Positions 26,453-36,237 of a stretch of DNA of 64,000 bases are shown one piece after another. The stretch covers positions 1-64,000 of the forward strand of contig JAICXJ010000005.1 in the NCBI GenBank assembly GCA_025980465.1, read 5' to 3'. A program made the position numbers and the translations under genes. Source of the DNA: Frankiales bacterium. GTDB taxonomy: Bacteria; Actinomycetota; Actinomycetes; JAFAQI01. How positions within the stretch are numbered: the stretch's first letter is position 1; the number at the start of each line of letters is the position of its first letter. The notes beneath the pieces are model-generated. The model was not told where the DNA came from. It searched no databases and worked only from the letters and a program-made list of their open reading frames with translations.

Positions 26453-26589
26453 TGCTGATGCCTCCTTGATGGGGGATGTGACCCGTTGCAGTCGACCATG
26501 GAATCAGGCCTGTCCGGGTAGTCCACCCGTTGGCGGCCCCAAAGGCAAGCGATTCCGCCGAACCACGCCTCGGGCGTACCGTCAACATC

Positions 26590-29307
26590 ATGGCCACCGG
26601 ACGCAATCGCTACTCGGTGATCAGCGACGGCCTGCCGAGCCAGATCCCGGATGTCGATCCTGCTGAGACCGAGGAATGGCTCGACTCGCTCGACGCGGTC
26701 ATCGACTCCGCCGGCCCACGGCGAGCGCGCTATTTGATGCTCAAGCTGCTCGAGCGAGCGCGGGAGCGTCAGGTCGGGGTGCCGGCGCTGCGCTCCACCG
26801 ACTACGTGAACACGATTCCGGCCGAGGCCGAGCCCTGGTTCCCCGGTGACGAGTTCGTCGAGCGGCGGATTCGTGCGTACATCCGCTGGAACGCCGCCAT
26901 GATGGTCAGCCGCGCGAACACGCTCACCAACGTCGGCGGCCATATCGCGACCTACGCCTCCTCCGCAAGCCTGTACGAGGTCGGCTTCAATCACTTCTTC
27001 CGCGGCAAGGAGGGCGGCGAGTCCGGCGATCAGGTGTACATCCAGGGCCACGGCTCCCCCGGCATCTACGCCCGGGCGTTCCTCGAGGGCCGGCTCAGTG
27101 AGCAGCAGCTCGACGGCTTCCGGCAGGAGATCAGCCGCGGCGGGCTGCCGTCGTACCCGCATCCCCGGCTGATGCCGGACTTCTGGGAGTTCCCGACCGT
27201 CTCGATGGGGCTCTCGCCGCTGGCGGCGATCTACCAGGCAAGGTTCAACCGTTATCTGCACGACCGCCAAATCAAGGACACCTCACGCAGCCAGGTGTGG
27301 GGATTCTTCGGCGACGGCGAGATGGACGAGGTCGAGTCACTCGGTGCGCTCGGGGTCGCAGCCCGGGAGGAGCTCGACAACCTCACCTTCGTCGTCAACT
27401 GCAATCTGCAGCGTCTCGACGGGCCGGTACGCGGCAACGGCAAGATCATCCAGGAGCTGGAGTCGTATTTCCGAGGCGCCGGTTGGCACGTGATCAAGGT
27501 GGTATGGGGCCGCGAGTGGGACGACCTGCTGGCCCGCGACGCCGACGGCGTGCTGGTCAACGCGATGAACACCACACCCGACGGCCAGTTCCAGAAGTAC
27601 TCGGTCAGCGACGGCGGGTTCATCCGCGAAGACTTCTTCGGCCGCGATCCACGGCTGCGCAAGATGGTCGAGCACCTCTCCGATGAGGAGATCACCCGGC
27701 TTTCGCGCGGCGGTCACGACTACCGCAAGGTGTACGCCGCGTTCAAGGCTGCGCGCGAGCACGTGGGCCAGCCGACGGTGATCCTCGCCCACACCATCAA
27801 GGGCTGGACGTTGGGCCGCGACTTCGAGGCCCGCAACGCCACGCACCAGATGAAGAAGCTGACCAAGCCGGAGCTGAAGGAGTTCCGTGACCGGCTCTAC
27901 CTCGAGATCTCCGACAAAGACCTCGACGCCGAGCTGCCGCCGTACTACCACCCTGGTCCGGACAGTGACGAGATCCAGTACATGATGGAGCGCCGTCGCG
28001 CCCTCGGCGGCTTCGTCCCGTCGCGGATGAACCGATGCAAGCCGCTCGTGCTGCCCGGCGACAAGGTGTACGACGTCTTCCGCAAGGGCTCCGGCAAGCA
28101 GTCGGTCGCAACCACTATGGCGTTCGTCCGGCTGCTCAAGGACCTGATGAAGGACAAGACGATCGGCCCACGCTTCGTGCCGATCATTCCGGACGAGGCG
28201 CGCACGTTCGGGATCGATGCGATGTTCCCGACCGCGAAGATTTACTCGACGCACGGTCAGCGCTACGACCCGGTCGACGCCGAGATGCTGCTGTCTTACC
28301 GCGAAGACACCCGCGGCCAGATCCTGCACGAGGGCATCAGCGAAGCGGGCTCGATGGCCTCGGTGATCGCGGCGGGTTCGGCGTATGCGACGCACGGCGA
28401 ACCGATGATCCCGATCTACGTCTTCTATTCGATGTTCGGTTTCCAGCGCACCGGCGACCTGATGTGGGCGATGGGCGACCAGCTCGCCAACGGCTTCCTC
28501 ATCGGCGCCACCGCCGGCCGCACCACCCTCAACGGCGAGGGCCTGCAGCACGAGGATGGCCACTCGCTGCTGCTGGCGGCGACCAATCCGGCGTGCATCG
28601 CGTACGACCCTGCGTTCGCCTACGAACTCGGCATCATCGTCAAGGCCGCACTACAGCGGATGTACGGCGAGAAGAGCGGTGAGGACCAGTACTTCTACTA
28701 CTTGACGGTGTACAACGAGCCGAAGCCGCAACCGCCCGCACCCGACATCCCGGATCTCGACGAGGGAGTGCTGAAGGGCCTGTACCGGTTCGCGGCTGCA
28801 CCCGAAGTCAAGGGGAACGGCGATGCGCCCCGGGCGCAACTGATTGCGAGCGGCACCGCGATCCATTGGGCACTCGACGCGCAGCGGATGCTCGCTGAGG
28901 CATGGGGCGTGGCCGCCGACGTGTGGAGCGCCACCTCCTGGACCGAGCTGCGTCGCGAGGCGCTCGAATGCGACAAGGAGAACCGGCTGGCGGCCGCGCA
29001 CGGCAGCGGTGCCGCGCATCGCACGCCGTGGATCACCCAGCAGCTCGAGGGCGCAGCGGGCCCATTCATCGCTGTCAGCGACTGGATGCGGGCGGTTCCC
29101 GACCAGATCTCGAAGTGGGTCCCGGGTGACTGGAACTCCCTCGGTACCGACGGCTACGGCCGCTCCGACACCCGAGAGGCGTTGCGCCGTCACTTCTCGG
29201 TCGACGCCGAGTCGATCGTCCTCGCGACACTCACCGAACTGGCCCGGCTCGGTCAGGTGAAGGCCGAGACCCCCGCCGAAGCAATCGCGAAGTACGACCT
29301 GAAGTAG
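26590..29307 (+). CDS. aceE: pyruvate dehydrogenase E1, homodimeric
   Basis: The ATG at 26590 gives 905 residues, the normal size. The thiamine diphosphate motif GDGEMDE (about residue 241) to [19 protein letters not shown] is intact. So are the N-terminal [11 protein letters not shown] and [14 protein letters not shown], the middle [19 protein letters not shown] and [12 protein letters not shown], and a transketolase C-terminal domain (about 700-905). It decarboxylates pyruvate and passes the acetyl group to the E2 lipoyl domain. A strong hairpin terminator follows, so it is probably monocistronic. Confidence 0.97.
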   Translation: MATGRNRYSVISDGLPSQIPDVDPAETEEWLDSLDAVIDSAGPRRARYLMLKLLERARERQVGVPALRSTDYVNTIPAEAEPWFPGDEFVERRIRAYIRWNAAMMVSRANTLTNVGGHIATYASSASLYEVGFNHFFRGKEGGESGDQVYIQGHGSPGIYARAFLEGRLSEQQLDGFRQEISRGGLPSYPHPRLMPDFWEFPTVSMGLSPLAAIYQARFNRYLHDRQIKDTSRSQVWGFFGDGEMDEVESLGALGVAAREELDNLTFVVNCNLQRLDGPVRGNGKIIQELESYFRGAGWHVIKVVWGREWDDLLARDADGVLVNAMNTTPDGQFQKYSVSDGGFIREDFFGRDPRLRKMVEHLSDEEITRLSRGGHDYRKVYAAFKAAREHVGQPTVILAHTIKGWTLGRDFEARNATHQMKKLTKPELKEFRDRLYLEISDKDLDAELPPYYHPGPDSDEIQYMMERRRALGGFVPSRMNRCKPLVLPGDKVYDVFRKGSGKQSVATTMAFVRLLKDLMKDKTIGPRFVPIIPDEARTFGIDAMFPTAKIYSTHGQRYDPVDAEMLLSYREDTRGQILHEGISEAGSMASVIAAGSAYATHGEPMIPIYVFYSMFGFQRTGDLMWAMGDQLANGFLIGATAGRTTLNGEGLQHEDGHSLLLAATNPACIAYDPAFAYELGIIVKAALQRMYGEKSGEDQYFYYLTVYNEPKPQPPAPDIPDLDEGVLKGLYRFAAAPEVKGNGDAPRAQLIASGTAIHWALDAQRMLAEAWGVAADVWSATSWTELRREALECDKENRLAAAHGSGAAHRTPWITQQLEGAAGPFIAVSDWMRAVPDQISKWVPGDWNSLGTDGYGRSDTREALRRHFSVDAESIVLATLTELARLGQVKAETPAEAIAKYDLK

Positions 29308-29326
29308 CCCGATCCGTTCACATCGT

Positions 29327-29357
29327 CGAGGTGGCGTTGCTCGGCAATGTCACCTCG
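29327..29357 (+). terminator. terminator after aceE
   Basis: CGAGGTGGCGTTGC and GCAATGTCACCTCG form a 14 bp stem (two G-U pairs) closed by a TCG loop, 20 bp after the aceE stop. It is a compact actinobacterial-type terminator. Confidence 0.8.
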
Positions 29358-29453
29358 CTTCGGCGTGTTCTGCGCGGATGTCTCGGTTGAGCGGGGCGAG
29401 AATGCGATTTACCTAACGCATCACGGCCGCACGGGTCGGGAGGTGGTGTTCGC

Positions 29454-30296
29454 GTGAGTAGCCGACGCACATCCGTCGCGATTTCCTCCCTCGACGCCCA
29501 CCCGAACGCCCTGGAGATCCTCGCGATCACCTCGCAACTGCCGTGCATCGCTGACAGCGAGTTGCAGTTGCTGGCGGAGGCTTGGCACAACACGACGATG
29601 CTGGCCGAGGCACGACGCCGGGCACTCGAGCCCGACTCACCACTCGTTCTCGAGGCATTAGGCAAGTTCGAGACTGTGCAAGTTCTGTTCGCCGAGGAGA
29701 TCCGCGGCGGTGAGGACTACCTGACCGTCGACCCCGACGTCACCTCGATGGCGTTGAAGGCAGTGCGCGACGCGATCGCCGCGGCCTACGCTCGGCCGAT
29801 CCTGTCCAGCACCGAGCACGCCGCCCTCACCAAGGCCTGGCGCGCGGTCTATCCGCTCGACCGGGTCGTCGCGCCCGACCTGGGAGCACGTGCCGATGAC
29901 GTGACGACGCTGCTCGCGGCGCTTCCCCGGCTCGCCGCCCGTTGCCACGACACCACCGGGGCAGAGGAGTACGCCGCGATCCTTTCGTCGGATGCCGTCG
30001 TCGACGAGGACATACGTTGTGCGGCGCGGGACGAGGCCTGGCACGCCGCCATCCTCACCTCACGCCGACGGGTGTGGCAGCTCATCCGGCACACCGCCAA
30101 CGAAGGCTGCAAGCGGTACTGCCACACCTGCCGGCAGCGCACGCGCAACGCCGAGACCAAACGGGTGATCCACCTCTGCGTCGACGCCGCGTGCGGACTG
30201 CTCGTCGCGGGCGCCCTCGAGGACGACATCGTCGATGTCCTCACCGCGCCGGTGTCATGCCTGATCCCCGAGCAGCGTCCGGCATCCGGTAGCTGA
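29454..30296 (+). CDS. hypothetical protein with Cys-rich C-terminal region
   Basis: This 280-residue GTG-started product matches no family I recognise. It is mainly helical (ALTKAWRAVYPLDRVVAPDL and similar). Near residues 215-245 it carries CKRYCHTCRQRTRN followed by HLCVDAACGLLV, a cluster of five Cys and two His that could hold zinc. There is no signal peptide. The C-terminus ends in LTAPVSCLIPEQRPAS. It is preceded by a terminator and followed at 73 bp by a dienelactone hydrolase gene. Real coding is supported by consistent GC-rich third positions; the role is unknown. Confidence 0.65.
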   Translation: MSSRRTSVAISSLDAHPNALEILAITSQLPCIADSELQLLAEAWHNTTMLAEARRRALEPDSPLVLEALGKFETVQVLFAEEIRGGEDYLTVDPDVTSMALKAVRDAIAAAYARPILSSTEHAALTKAWRAVYPLDRVVAPDLGARADDVTTLLAALPRLAARCHDTTGAEEYAAILSSDAVVDEDIRCAARDEAWHAAILTSRRRVWQLIRHTANEGCKRYCHTCRQRTRNAETKRVIHLCVDAACGLLVAGALEDDIVDVLTAPVSCLIPEQRPASGS

Positions 30297-30369
30297 GCTC
30301 CGCCGTACCCCGCTGTCTCGTTCACGGGGGTACTGGCGCACGCGATGTTCCAACCGGCAGGATGACGCG

Positions 30370-31164
30370 GTGCCCGACGCGCTGAGTGACTTTGTCCGCG
30401 AACCGTTCTCCTCCGGCGGTACGACGCACGACATCTACCGCAGCGGCGCAGGACCCGCGGTCATCGTGATCTCGGAGATCCCCGGAATCACCCCGCAGGT
30501 CGCCGGCTTCGCCCGCAAGGTGGTGGTCCGTGGCATGACCGCGGTGATGCCGCACCTGTTCGGGACGCCCGGCCGCGACCTGAGCACCGGCTACGTCGCC
30601 AAGTCGCTCACCCGGGTGTGTATCTCGCGAGAGTTCAACAAGCTCGCGACGAAGCAGTCCGGACCGGTCGTCGACTGGCTGCGCGCTCTCGCCGCTGCCG
30701 AGCACACCCGATGCGGCGGGCCGGGCGTCGGCGCGGTCGGGATGTGCTTCACCGGTGGCTTCGCGCTCGGGATGATGGTGGACGACAGCGTTGTCGCACC
30801 GGTGCTCAGCCAGCCGTCCGTGCCGTTCCCCTTCGGCCGGAAGCGCAAGGCGGCTCTCGGCATCTCGGACTCCGAGCTAGCTCGCGTAAAGGAACGGGTC
30901 GCAGCCGGCGCCTGCGTGCTCGGACTGCGGTTCAGCGGCGACCCGATGGCGCCGCGCGACCGGTTCGAAACGCTGCGACGGGAGCTCGGCGACGGCTTCA
31001 TCGGGGTGGAGATCGACTCGTCAAAAGGCAACCCACACGGTCATCCCGCGGGAGCCCACTCGGTGCTCACCGAGCACCTCATCGACGACGAGGGCACTCC
31101 CACCCGACAGGCACTCGACCAGGTCCTCAACTTCTTCGCGGAGCGTCTGCACGTCACTGCTTGA
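30370..31164 (+). CDS. dienelactone hydrolase family protein
   Basis: This 264-residue alpha/beta hydrolase has VIVISEIPGITPQVAGFARKVV (Glu near the active site as in dienelactone hydrolase), the nucleophile elbow GMCFTGGFALGM with Cys as nucleophile, and late GAHSVLTEHL. GTG start at 30370. Cys in place of Ser is the mark of the DLH family. The substrate is not determined, and no aromatic-degradation genes are nearby. Confidence 0.88.
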   Translation: MPDALSDFVREPFSSGGTTHDIYRSGAGPAVIVISEIPGITPQVAGFARKVVVRGMTAVMPHLFGTPGRDLSTGYVAKSLTRVCISREFNKLATKQSGPVVDWLRALAAAEHTRCGGPGVGAVGMCFTGGFALGMMVDDSVVAPVLSQPSVPFPFGRKRKAALGISDSELARVKERVAAGACVLGLRFSGDPMAPRDRFETLRRELGDGFIGVEIDSSKGNPHGHPAGAHSVLTEHLIDDEGTPTRQALDQVLNFFAERLHVTA

Positions 31165-31292
31165 GCGGGCTGTTCAGCTCGCGACGAGGGGGCTCAGAGG
31201 GATTCCTAATCCGACGTGTGTAGAACGGGCCGGCCGGCTGATCCCGCGGCGTCCCTGGGAGGGTTGATGTACGGTTCGCCGCGCGCGGTCAG

Positions 31293-33098
31293 GTGACGAG
31301 GCAACGGCGGATCATCGCCGCCGCGCTCGCGTTTGGCTGTTATCTCCTGCTCGCCTGCCTGCTGTACTGGCCGGTCCTGCCACTGGATGGAAGCCACCTC
31401 GTCGGCTGCGCGTGCAGTGATCCGGTGCAGGAGGTGTGGTTCCTGCGCTGGTCATCGTTCGCTGTCGGTCACGGCCTCGACCCGCTGTTCACTCACTACC
31501 TGAACCAGCCGCACGGCGCGAATCTCGCCGTCAACACCTCCATGCCGCTGCTCGGGATCCTCGCGTGGCCCATCACCCACTTCAGCAACGCCGTCGCGGC
31601 GTACAACGCGCTGCTCCGGGTCGGCATCGCGCTCTCCGCCTGGTCGATGTTCCTCGTGATGCGCCGCTACACCCGATGGTTCGGCGCCGCGTTCGGCGCG
31701 GGACTGCTCTTCGGGTTCTCCGCCTTCGTCACCGCACATGCGCAACGGCACCTCTTCCTCGTGTTCCTGCCACTCGTCCCGCTCTTCATCCCGTTGCTCG
31801 ACGACTGGTTGTTCTCGAAGCGACGATCGGCAGCCCGTTCCGGTCTCGCCGTCGGAGTCGTCGCGGCAGTGCAATACCTGATCTCGCCGGAAGTGCTGCT
31901 CATCGTGGTGATCGGTGCGGGGTGCGCGATCGCGGTTCTCGCGTTACGCGACCGCGACCTGGCGCGAGCGAGCCTGCGTCGCGCCGGCATCGGCCTTGCC
32001 TGCGCCGCGGCAGCGATGGTGCTGGTCGACGGCTACCCGGTGTGGATGCTCCTCGCCGGACCCCAGCGACCGTCGGGCCCACCACACCCGGTGGTCGACC
32101 TCGCGAGGTACCGCGGAGATCTGTTGTCGTTGATCCTTCCGACCCGAAATCTGCTGGTCGCACCGAACCACCTCATCGCCCCCTCGAACCAGGGGCTGCG
32201 GGAGGTCGGCCAGGAGGACGGGTTCTACCTCGGGGTGCCGCTGCTGCTGCTGCTCGGGTACGGCGTGAGGCGGCTGCGGACCAGCGTGCTGGTGGTGGCC
32301 GCAGCGGTGACCGCGATCGTCGGCTTGGTGCTGGGACTCGGTACGCCGCTCACCGTCGGCGGTCGAACCCTCTCGACGTTTGTCTTCCGGGTCTTTCAGT
32401 CGATCCCGGTCCTGCAGAACCTGGAGGCAGCGCGGTTCTCATTGCTGGTGCAGATCGGTGCGGCCGTCATCCTGGCGATGGTCCTGGACGGCTGGCGCCG
32501 TCACGGTGCCGGGCTGTCGCCGGCTGTCGATCACGGGAATTCACCGACCCGGGTCGACGTCGCGGATGCGTCGAAGCGAACCGTGACGATCGCGGTGGTT
32601 GCTGTGCTGTGCCTCCTGCCGATCGTCCCTCGCAGGTTGCCATCAGCGCCGACAGCCGTCCCTTCACTGTTCACCACTTCAGCGGTGAAGGCCGTGCCGG
32701 CGGGCGCCCTGACGCTGACATTCCCGTTCGACGAGTCACCGCAGAACGATGCGATGCTGTGGCAGGCGCTGTCCGACATGCGGTTCCGGATCTTCGGCGG
32801 CGACGTGTTCACCCGGACGCCGACGGGAACGAGCACGCAGGTACCGAAGGTGCCGCTACCGCCACGGCTAGTCGCTCTGTTGACGGTGCGGCTCAACGCG
32901 CACCGGACGAAGAGCGGGGACGTTGCATTGCTCACCCAATTCCTCCAGACGTACCGGGTCCGATTCGTACTCGTGGACACCGCGGTCCCGGGCGCGCTGC
33001 GGTTCGAATCGATCGCGCTTACGGCCTTGGGCTCCCCGTCGCTGCAAGTCGGCAGCATCATCGGTTGGTCGGTAGGCAGCGTTGGAGGTCAACCGTGA
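31293..33098 (+). CDS. polytopic membrane protein, GT-C-like
   Basis: This 601-residue protein has about eleven membrane segments in its first 400 residues and a soluble C-terminal domain. The first external loop has GCACSDPVQEVWFLRWSSFAV and LFTHYLNQPHGANLAVNTSM, acidic and aromatic residues typical of the first loop of lipid-linked sugar GT-C transferases. GTG at 31293 is used; an ATG at 31266 reads into an early stop. Its last codons overlap the start of the GT2 gene (GTGA). The pair probably moves sugars from polyprenyl phosphate to a surface polymer or protein. Family identity is by architecture. Confidence 0.75.
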   Translation: MTRQRRIIAAALAFGCYLLLACLLYWPVLPLDGSHLVGCACSDPVQEVWFLRWSSFAVGHGLDPLFTHYLNQPHGANLAVNTSMPLLGILAWPITHFSNAVAAYNALLRVGIALSAWSMFLVMRRYTRWFGAAFGAGLLFGFSAFVTAHAQRHLFLVFLPLVPLFIPLLDDWLFSKRRSAARSGLAVGVVAAVQYLISPEVLLIVVIGAGCAIAVLALRDRDLARASLRRAGIGLACAAAAMVLVDGYPVWMLLAGPQRPSGPPHPVVDLARYRGDLLSLILPTRNLLVAPNHLIAPSNQGLREVGQEDGFYLGVPLLLLLGYGVRRLRTSVLVVAAAVTAIVGLVLGLGTPLTVGGRTLSTFVFRVFQSIPVLQNLEAARFSLLVQIGAAVILAMVLDGWRRHGAGLSPAVDHGNSPTRVDVADASKRTVTIAVVAVLCLLPIVPRRLPSAPTAVPSLFTTSAVKAVPAGALTLTFPFDESPQNDAMLWQALSDMRFRIFGGDVFTRTPTGTSTQVPKVPLPPRLVALLTVRLNAHRTKSGDVALLTQFLQTYRVRFVLVDTAVPGALRFESIALTALGSPSLQVGSIIGWSVGSVGGQP

Positions 33099-34096
33099 GG
33101 AAGTCCGAGCTTGGCTCGGCCGCATGCAGCTGTTCGACTGCGTCGGTCACTGTCGTCGTGCCATGCCACAACGAGGAACAGACGATCGGCGCCGTCGTAA
33201 CGGGCGCGCGACGTCAGCTTCCCCACGCCCGGATCCTGGTCGGCGACAACGCGTCGACCGACGCCACCTCGACGGTCGCTCGCGACGCTGGCGCAGAAGT
33301 AGTTCCGGTCCCCCATCTGGGCAAGGGTCGCGCCGTACGCCGGCTGCTCGAACGCTGCGCAACGGACGTCGTGGTGTTGGTCGATGGCGATGCGACCTAC
33401 GACCTGTCGGTGCTACCGCAACTCGTTCACGGAGTGGTCTGCAACGGCTACGACCTCATCAACGTTTCTCGGATCGCCGGCAACCAGGACGAGCTGGACA
33501 CTCGCCCGTACCGTCGCGGCCATGAAGCCGGCAACCGGCTGCTGACCGGACTGCAGCGCTGGCTCACCGGCGTCGAGCTGAGGGACATCCTGTCCGGCTA
33601 CAAGGCGATGAGCCGACGCTTCGTCACGTCGCTGCCGGTTCGATCGAAAGGCTTCCAGCTCGAGGTCGAGATCGCCAGCCATGCGGTTGCCCTCGACTGG
33701 GCGTACGACGAGATCGAGGCCGACTACCTGGGCCGACCCCCGGGCAGCACTTCGAAGCTCTCGACCGTCCGCGACGGGGCATCGATCCTTCGGATGATCC
33801 TTCGGCTCTACCGCGACCTGCATCCCTTCGCCGCGTTCGCGACTCTTGCCATTCCGTGGTTCGCCGCCAGCTTTGCACTGGTTGCACGACCACTCACCGA
33901 CTACGTCGAGACCGGACTCGTCCCGCGGTTTCCGAGCCTGATCGCCGGTGTCGCGACGTTCATCGTCGCGATGCTTCTGCTCACCTCCGGCTGGCTGCTC
34001 GAGCGCACCCGTTCACTGCGCCGCGACCTGCTGCTCGTCGCCGCTAGCGAGAGCGAGCGAGTCGCCGACGCGGCCCGCCACACCAGCGAGGGCTGA
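33095..34096 (+). CDS. GT2 glycosyltransferase, polyprenyl-phosphate type
   Basis: GTG start at 33095 with GGAGG upstream, overlapping the previous stop. Of 333 residues, 15-240 form a GT2 domain: VTVVVPCHNEEQTIGAVV, ILVGDNASTDAT, VVLVDGDATYD (donor DxD) and RDILSGYKAMSRRFV, the last typical of dolichol/polyprenyl-phosphate mannose and glucose synthases. Two C-terminal membrane helices follow (about 250-315). It likely makes the lipid-linked sugar used by the GT-C-like partner. Confidence 0.88.
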   Translation: MRKSELGSAACSCSTASVTVVVPCHNEEQTIGAVVTGARRQLPHARILVGDNASTDATSTVARDAGAEVVPVPHLGKGRAVRRLLERCATDVVVLVDGDATYDLSVLPQLVHGVVCNGYDLINVSRIAGNQDELDTRPYRRGHEAGNRLLTGLQRWLTGVELRDILSGYKAMSRRFVTSLPVRSKGFQLEVEIASHAVALDWAYDEIEADYLGRPPGSTSKLSTVRDGASILRMILRLYRDLHPFAAFATLAIPWFAASFALVARPLTDYVETGLVPRFPSLIAGVATFIVAMLLLTSGWLLERTRSLRRDLLLVAASESERVADAARHTSEG

Positions 34097-34147
34097 GCGG
34101 GGTCGGCGAGCGAGCGCCGGGACGGCTATGCCGGATACGGTGGCGGC

Positions 34148-34372
34148 GTGCGGGTGATGGTCACGGGCGCCGGTGCTGGCATTCTCGGGCTCGCGCTCTT
34201 GCTGTTCGAAAGTTTTCGCGCGCTCAGCGGCTCGGTTTACGGCGACGTCGCGATCAGCCTGCTCTGGGCGGGAGTTGGACTTCTCGGGGTTGCAGGTGCG
34301 CTCCTGCTGGGCTGGATAATCACCGCGCCGGCGAGCTCCACCCAATCATCACCTTCGCCAGGGTCACGCTGA
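34148..34372 (+). CDS. small two-helix membrane protein
   Basis: This 74-residue product has two hydrophobic segments (MVTGAGAGILGLALLLFESF and SLLWAGVGLLGVAGALLLG) and a Ser/Pro-rich tail. GTG at 34148, with GTG 34154 and ATG 34157 as in-frame alternatives; the ribosome binding site is weak. It follows the GT2 gene by 51 bp on the same strand. No family recognised. Confidence 0.5.
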   Translation: MRVMVTGAGAGILGLALLLFESFRALSGSVYGDVAISLLWAGVGLLGVAGALLLGWIITAPASSTQSSPSPGSR

Positions 34373-34426
34373 TACCTGGCCGGGCTCGAATTCGGCGCAC
34401 CGGCGCGGCCACGAGCTGGTGCGGAG

Positions 34427-34918
34427 CTAGACGGCTGAGCTGAGCCAGCGCACCGGCGTACCGTCGCCGCTTCGCCGGTAGATCTCCAGCTCCTCGTCCC
34501 ACGCCGTACCCAGCAGCCGGTCGAGGGTATGCCGGAGGGTGGGTACGTCGGCGATGTCGCCCATCGCAGCGCGCAGCCGGTCCTCCTGGATCAGTACGTC
34601 GCCGTTGGCACTCATCGTCGCCCGGAACACCCCGAGGTCCGGAGTCATCGAGTAGCGCTCCCCGTCGCAGCCGTCGCTGGGCTCCTCGGTGATCTCGGCG
34701 CGCACCAGCGGCCAACCCCGCAGCGCCGCCGCCAGCCGGCCGGCAGTGCCGGCCGGGCCGCGCCAGCCGGACTGCGCCCGGACGCACCCCGGCGCGATCG
34801 GCTGATCGAGCCAGTCCAATCGCACGGGCACGCCGAGCACGCTGGCGATGGCCCACTCCACGTGGGGCCGCACCGCCGGCGGGCATGAATGCACGAACAA
34901 CACGCCGCGAGCGCTCAC
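34427..34918 (-). CDS. DUF3145 family protein
   Basis: This 163-residue protein has the DUF3145 hallmarks: start SARGVLFVHSCPPAVRPHVEWA, then AQSGWRGPAGTAGRLAAAL, TEEPSDGCDGERYSMTPDLG and a WDEELEIYRRSGDGTPVRWL ending. A good ribosome binding site (GGAGG) precedes the GTG. It is a cytoplasmic actinobacterial family of unknown function, here transcribed alone. Confidence 0.93.
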   Translation of the reverse strand: MSARGVLFVHSCPPAVRPHVEWAIASVLGVPVRLDWLDQPIAPGCVRAQSGWRGPAGTAGRLAAALRGWPLVRAEITEEPSDGCDGERYSMTPDLGVFRATMSANGDVLIQEDRLRAAMGDIADVPTLRHTLDRLLGTAWDEELEIYRRSGDGTPVRWLSSAV

Positions 34919-35147
34919 CGTGACCTCCGTCTGTGTCGAGGATCGCCTTCCCCAGCGCTCTCGACTGCGTATTCACGGTGCGACACGCCGCAGCAGGGCC
35001 ATTGTGCATCATCAGCACCACGAGTACCAGCACCTACCCGCCGTCACATTCGGTGGCGATTGCTCCACAAGGCGGACTCGTCTCGGTGATTGTTCATGCC
35101 GATGGGAATAACCTGCCTGCTGCTCCCCATCCTGAAGGACCCGCACC

Positions 35148-36080
35148 ATGGCGCTGATGCTGTCGCTCGCCGCGGCAATCTGCTACGCGGCGGGCTTCGT
35201 GCTTCAGTACCACGAGGCGCACGAGGCGCCGGACAAGCTGTTCATGTCACCCCGGTTGCTCGCCACGCTGTTGCGGCATCCGCTGTGGGTCTTCGGACTG
35301 GTCGTCATCATCGCCGGTCAGGCGCTGCAGGGTGCGGCGCTCGACTCCGGCAGCCTCGCCGTCGTCGAGCCGGTGCTGACCCTCTCGCTGCTCTTTGCGC
35401 TCCCACTGTCGGCGGCCTGGCGCCGCGAGCGGCTGTCACGGCAGGAGTGGGTGGGCGCGATCTGTGTCTCGGCCGGGCTCGGCGTCCTGTTGGGCGTCGG
35501 CGCGCCGACGGCCGGTCACACTGACATGTCGGGCCGGCAGTGGCTGCTCGTGATGCTGGTCGGCTGGGGCGCTGCTCTCGCCCTCGTCGCGGCCGGGAAG
35601 CGTTCGCCGTGGCCGGCTCCACGTGCCGCGCTGCTCGGGGCCGCCGCCGGTCTGCTCTTCGGAGTGCAGGACGCGCTCACGCCGTACTGCCTGCACCTGA
35701 TGTCGCACCATCCACTCGGCCTGCTACTGGCCTGGCAGACCTACATGTTCTTCGCGACCAGCATGTACGGCATGGTGATCGTGCAGTCGGCTTACAAGGC
35801 CGGTCCGCTCACCGCTGCGCTTCCGCCGGTGACGATCGGCGAACCGGTCGCCGGGATGCTGATCGGCCTGGTCGCCTTGGGCGAGCACCTCAGCGCGACG
35901 CCGCTTGCCCTCGGCTTCGAGGCCGCCGCAGCCGTCGTGATGGTGACCGGCACCTGGATCCTCGGCCGGTCACCGCTGGTGTGCGGCCGTTATCACCCTG
36001 CCCAGCTCGCGAAACGGCAACTACGTGAGCTGGAGGCGCGGCTGTTGAGCGCCAATCCAGATGCTGCGCCGATAGGCTGA
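35148..36080 (+). CDS. DMT family transporter (EamA-like)
   Basis: This 310-residue, ten-helix membrane protein of the drug/metabolite transporter type has two related halves, each with a conserved Pro/Glu hinge: LAVVEPVLTLSLLFALPLSAAW in the first and TAALPPVTIGEPVAGMLIGLVALGE in the second. ATG at 35148 starts the first helix (LMLSLAAAICYAAGFVLQY). The cargo is unknown. Two small genes follow closely. Confidence 0.85.
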   Translation: MALMLSLAAAICYAAGFVLQYHEAHEAPDKLFMSPRLLATLLRHPLWVFGLVVIIAGQALQGAALDSGSLAVVEPVLTLSLLFALPLSAAWRRERLSRQEWVGAICVSAGLGVLLGVGAPTAGHTDMSGRQWLLVMLVGWGAALALVAAGKRSPWPAPRAALLGAAAGLLFGVQDALTPYCLHLMSHHPLGLLLAWQTYMFFATSMYGMVIVQSAYKAGPLTAALPPVTIGEPVAGMLIGLVALGEHLSATPLALGFEAAAAVVMVTGTWILGRSPLVCGRYHPAQLAKRQLRELEARLLSANPDAAPIG

Positions 36081-36084
36081 TGAG

Positions 36085-36192
36085 GTGCGGTACCTCGCTC
36101 TGGCTGTTCTCGGCATCGTTTTTCTCACCGGCGTGGTGTGGTGGGTGCTGTTCTTCGGCAACGCCGTCGCCACTGTGCTGCGGCGGAAGTAG
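36085..36192 (+). CDS. 35-aa single-helix membrane peptide
   Basis: A GTG at 36085, 4 bp after the transporter stop, opens a 35-codon frame: MRYLALAVLGIVFLTGVVWW then VLFFGNAVATVLRRK. It is one long hydrophobic helix with a basic C-terminus. Close coupling to the transporter and the clean membrane layout support it. It could be an accessory subunit. Confidence 0.45.
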   Translation: MRYLALAVLGIVFLTGVVWWVLFFGNAVATVLRRK

Positions 36193-36237
36193 GCCGCACT
36201 GAGGCTGGCGCAGCGCCGGCTTGCGGCCCTCGCCACG

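Noticed and set aside
31436..34096. Very long open frame (886 codons) across the GT-C-like gene
   Set aside because: Its first 1.66 kb is an out-of-frame reading of the membrane protein gene (Arg/Pro-rich, low-complexity product). Only the part from 33095 encodes a real GT2 domain.
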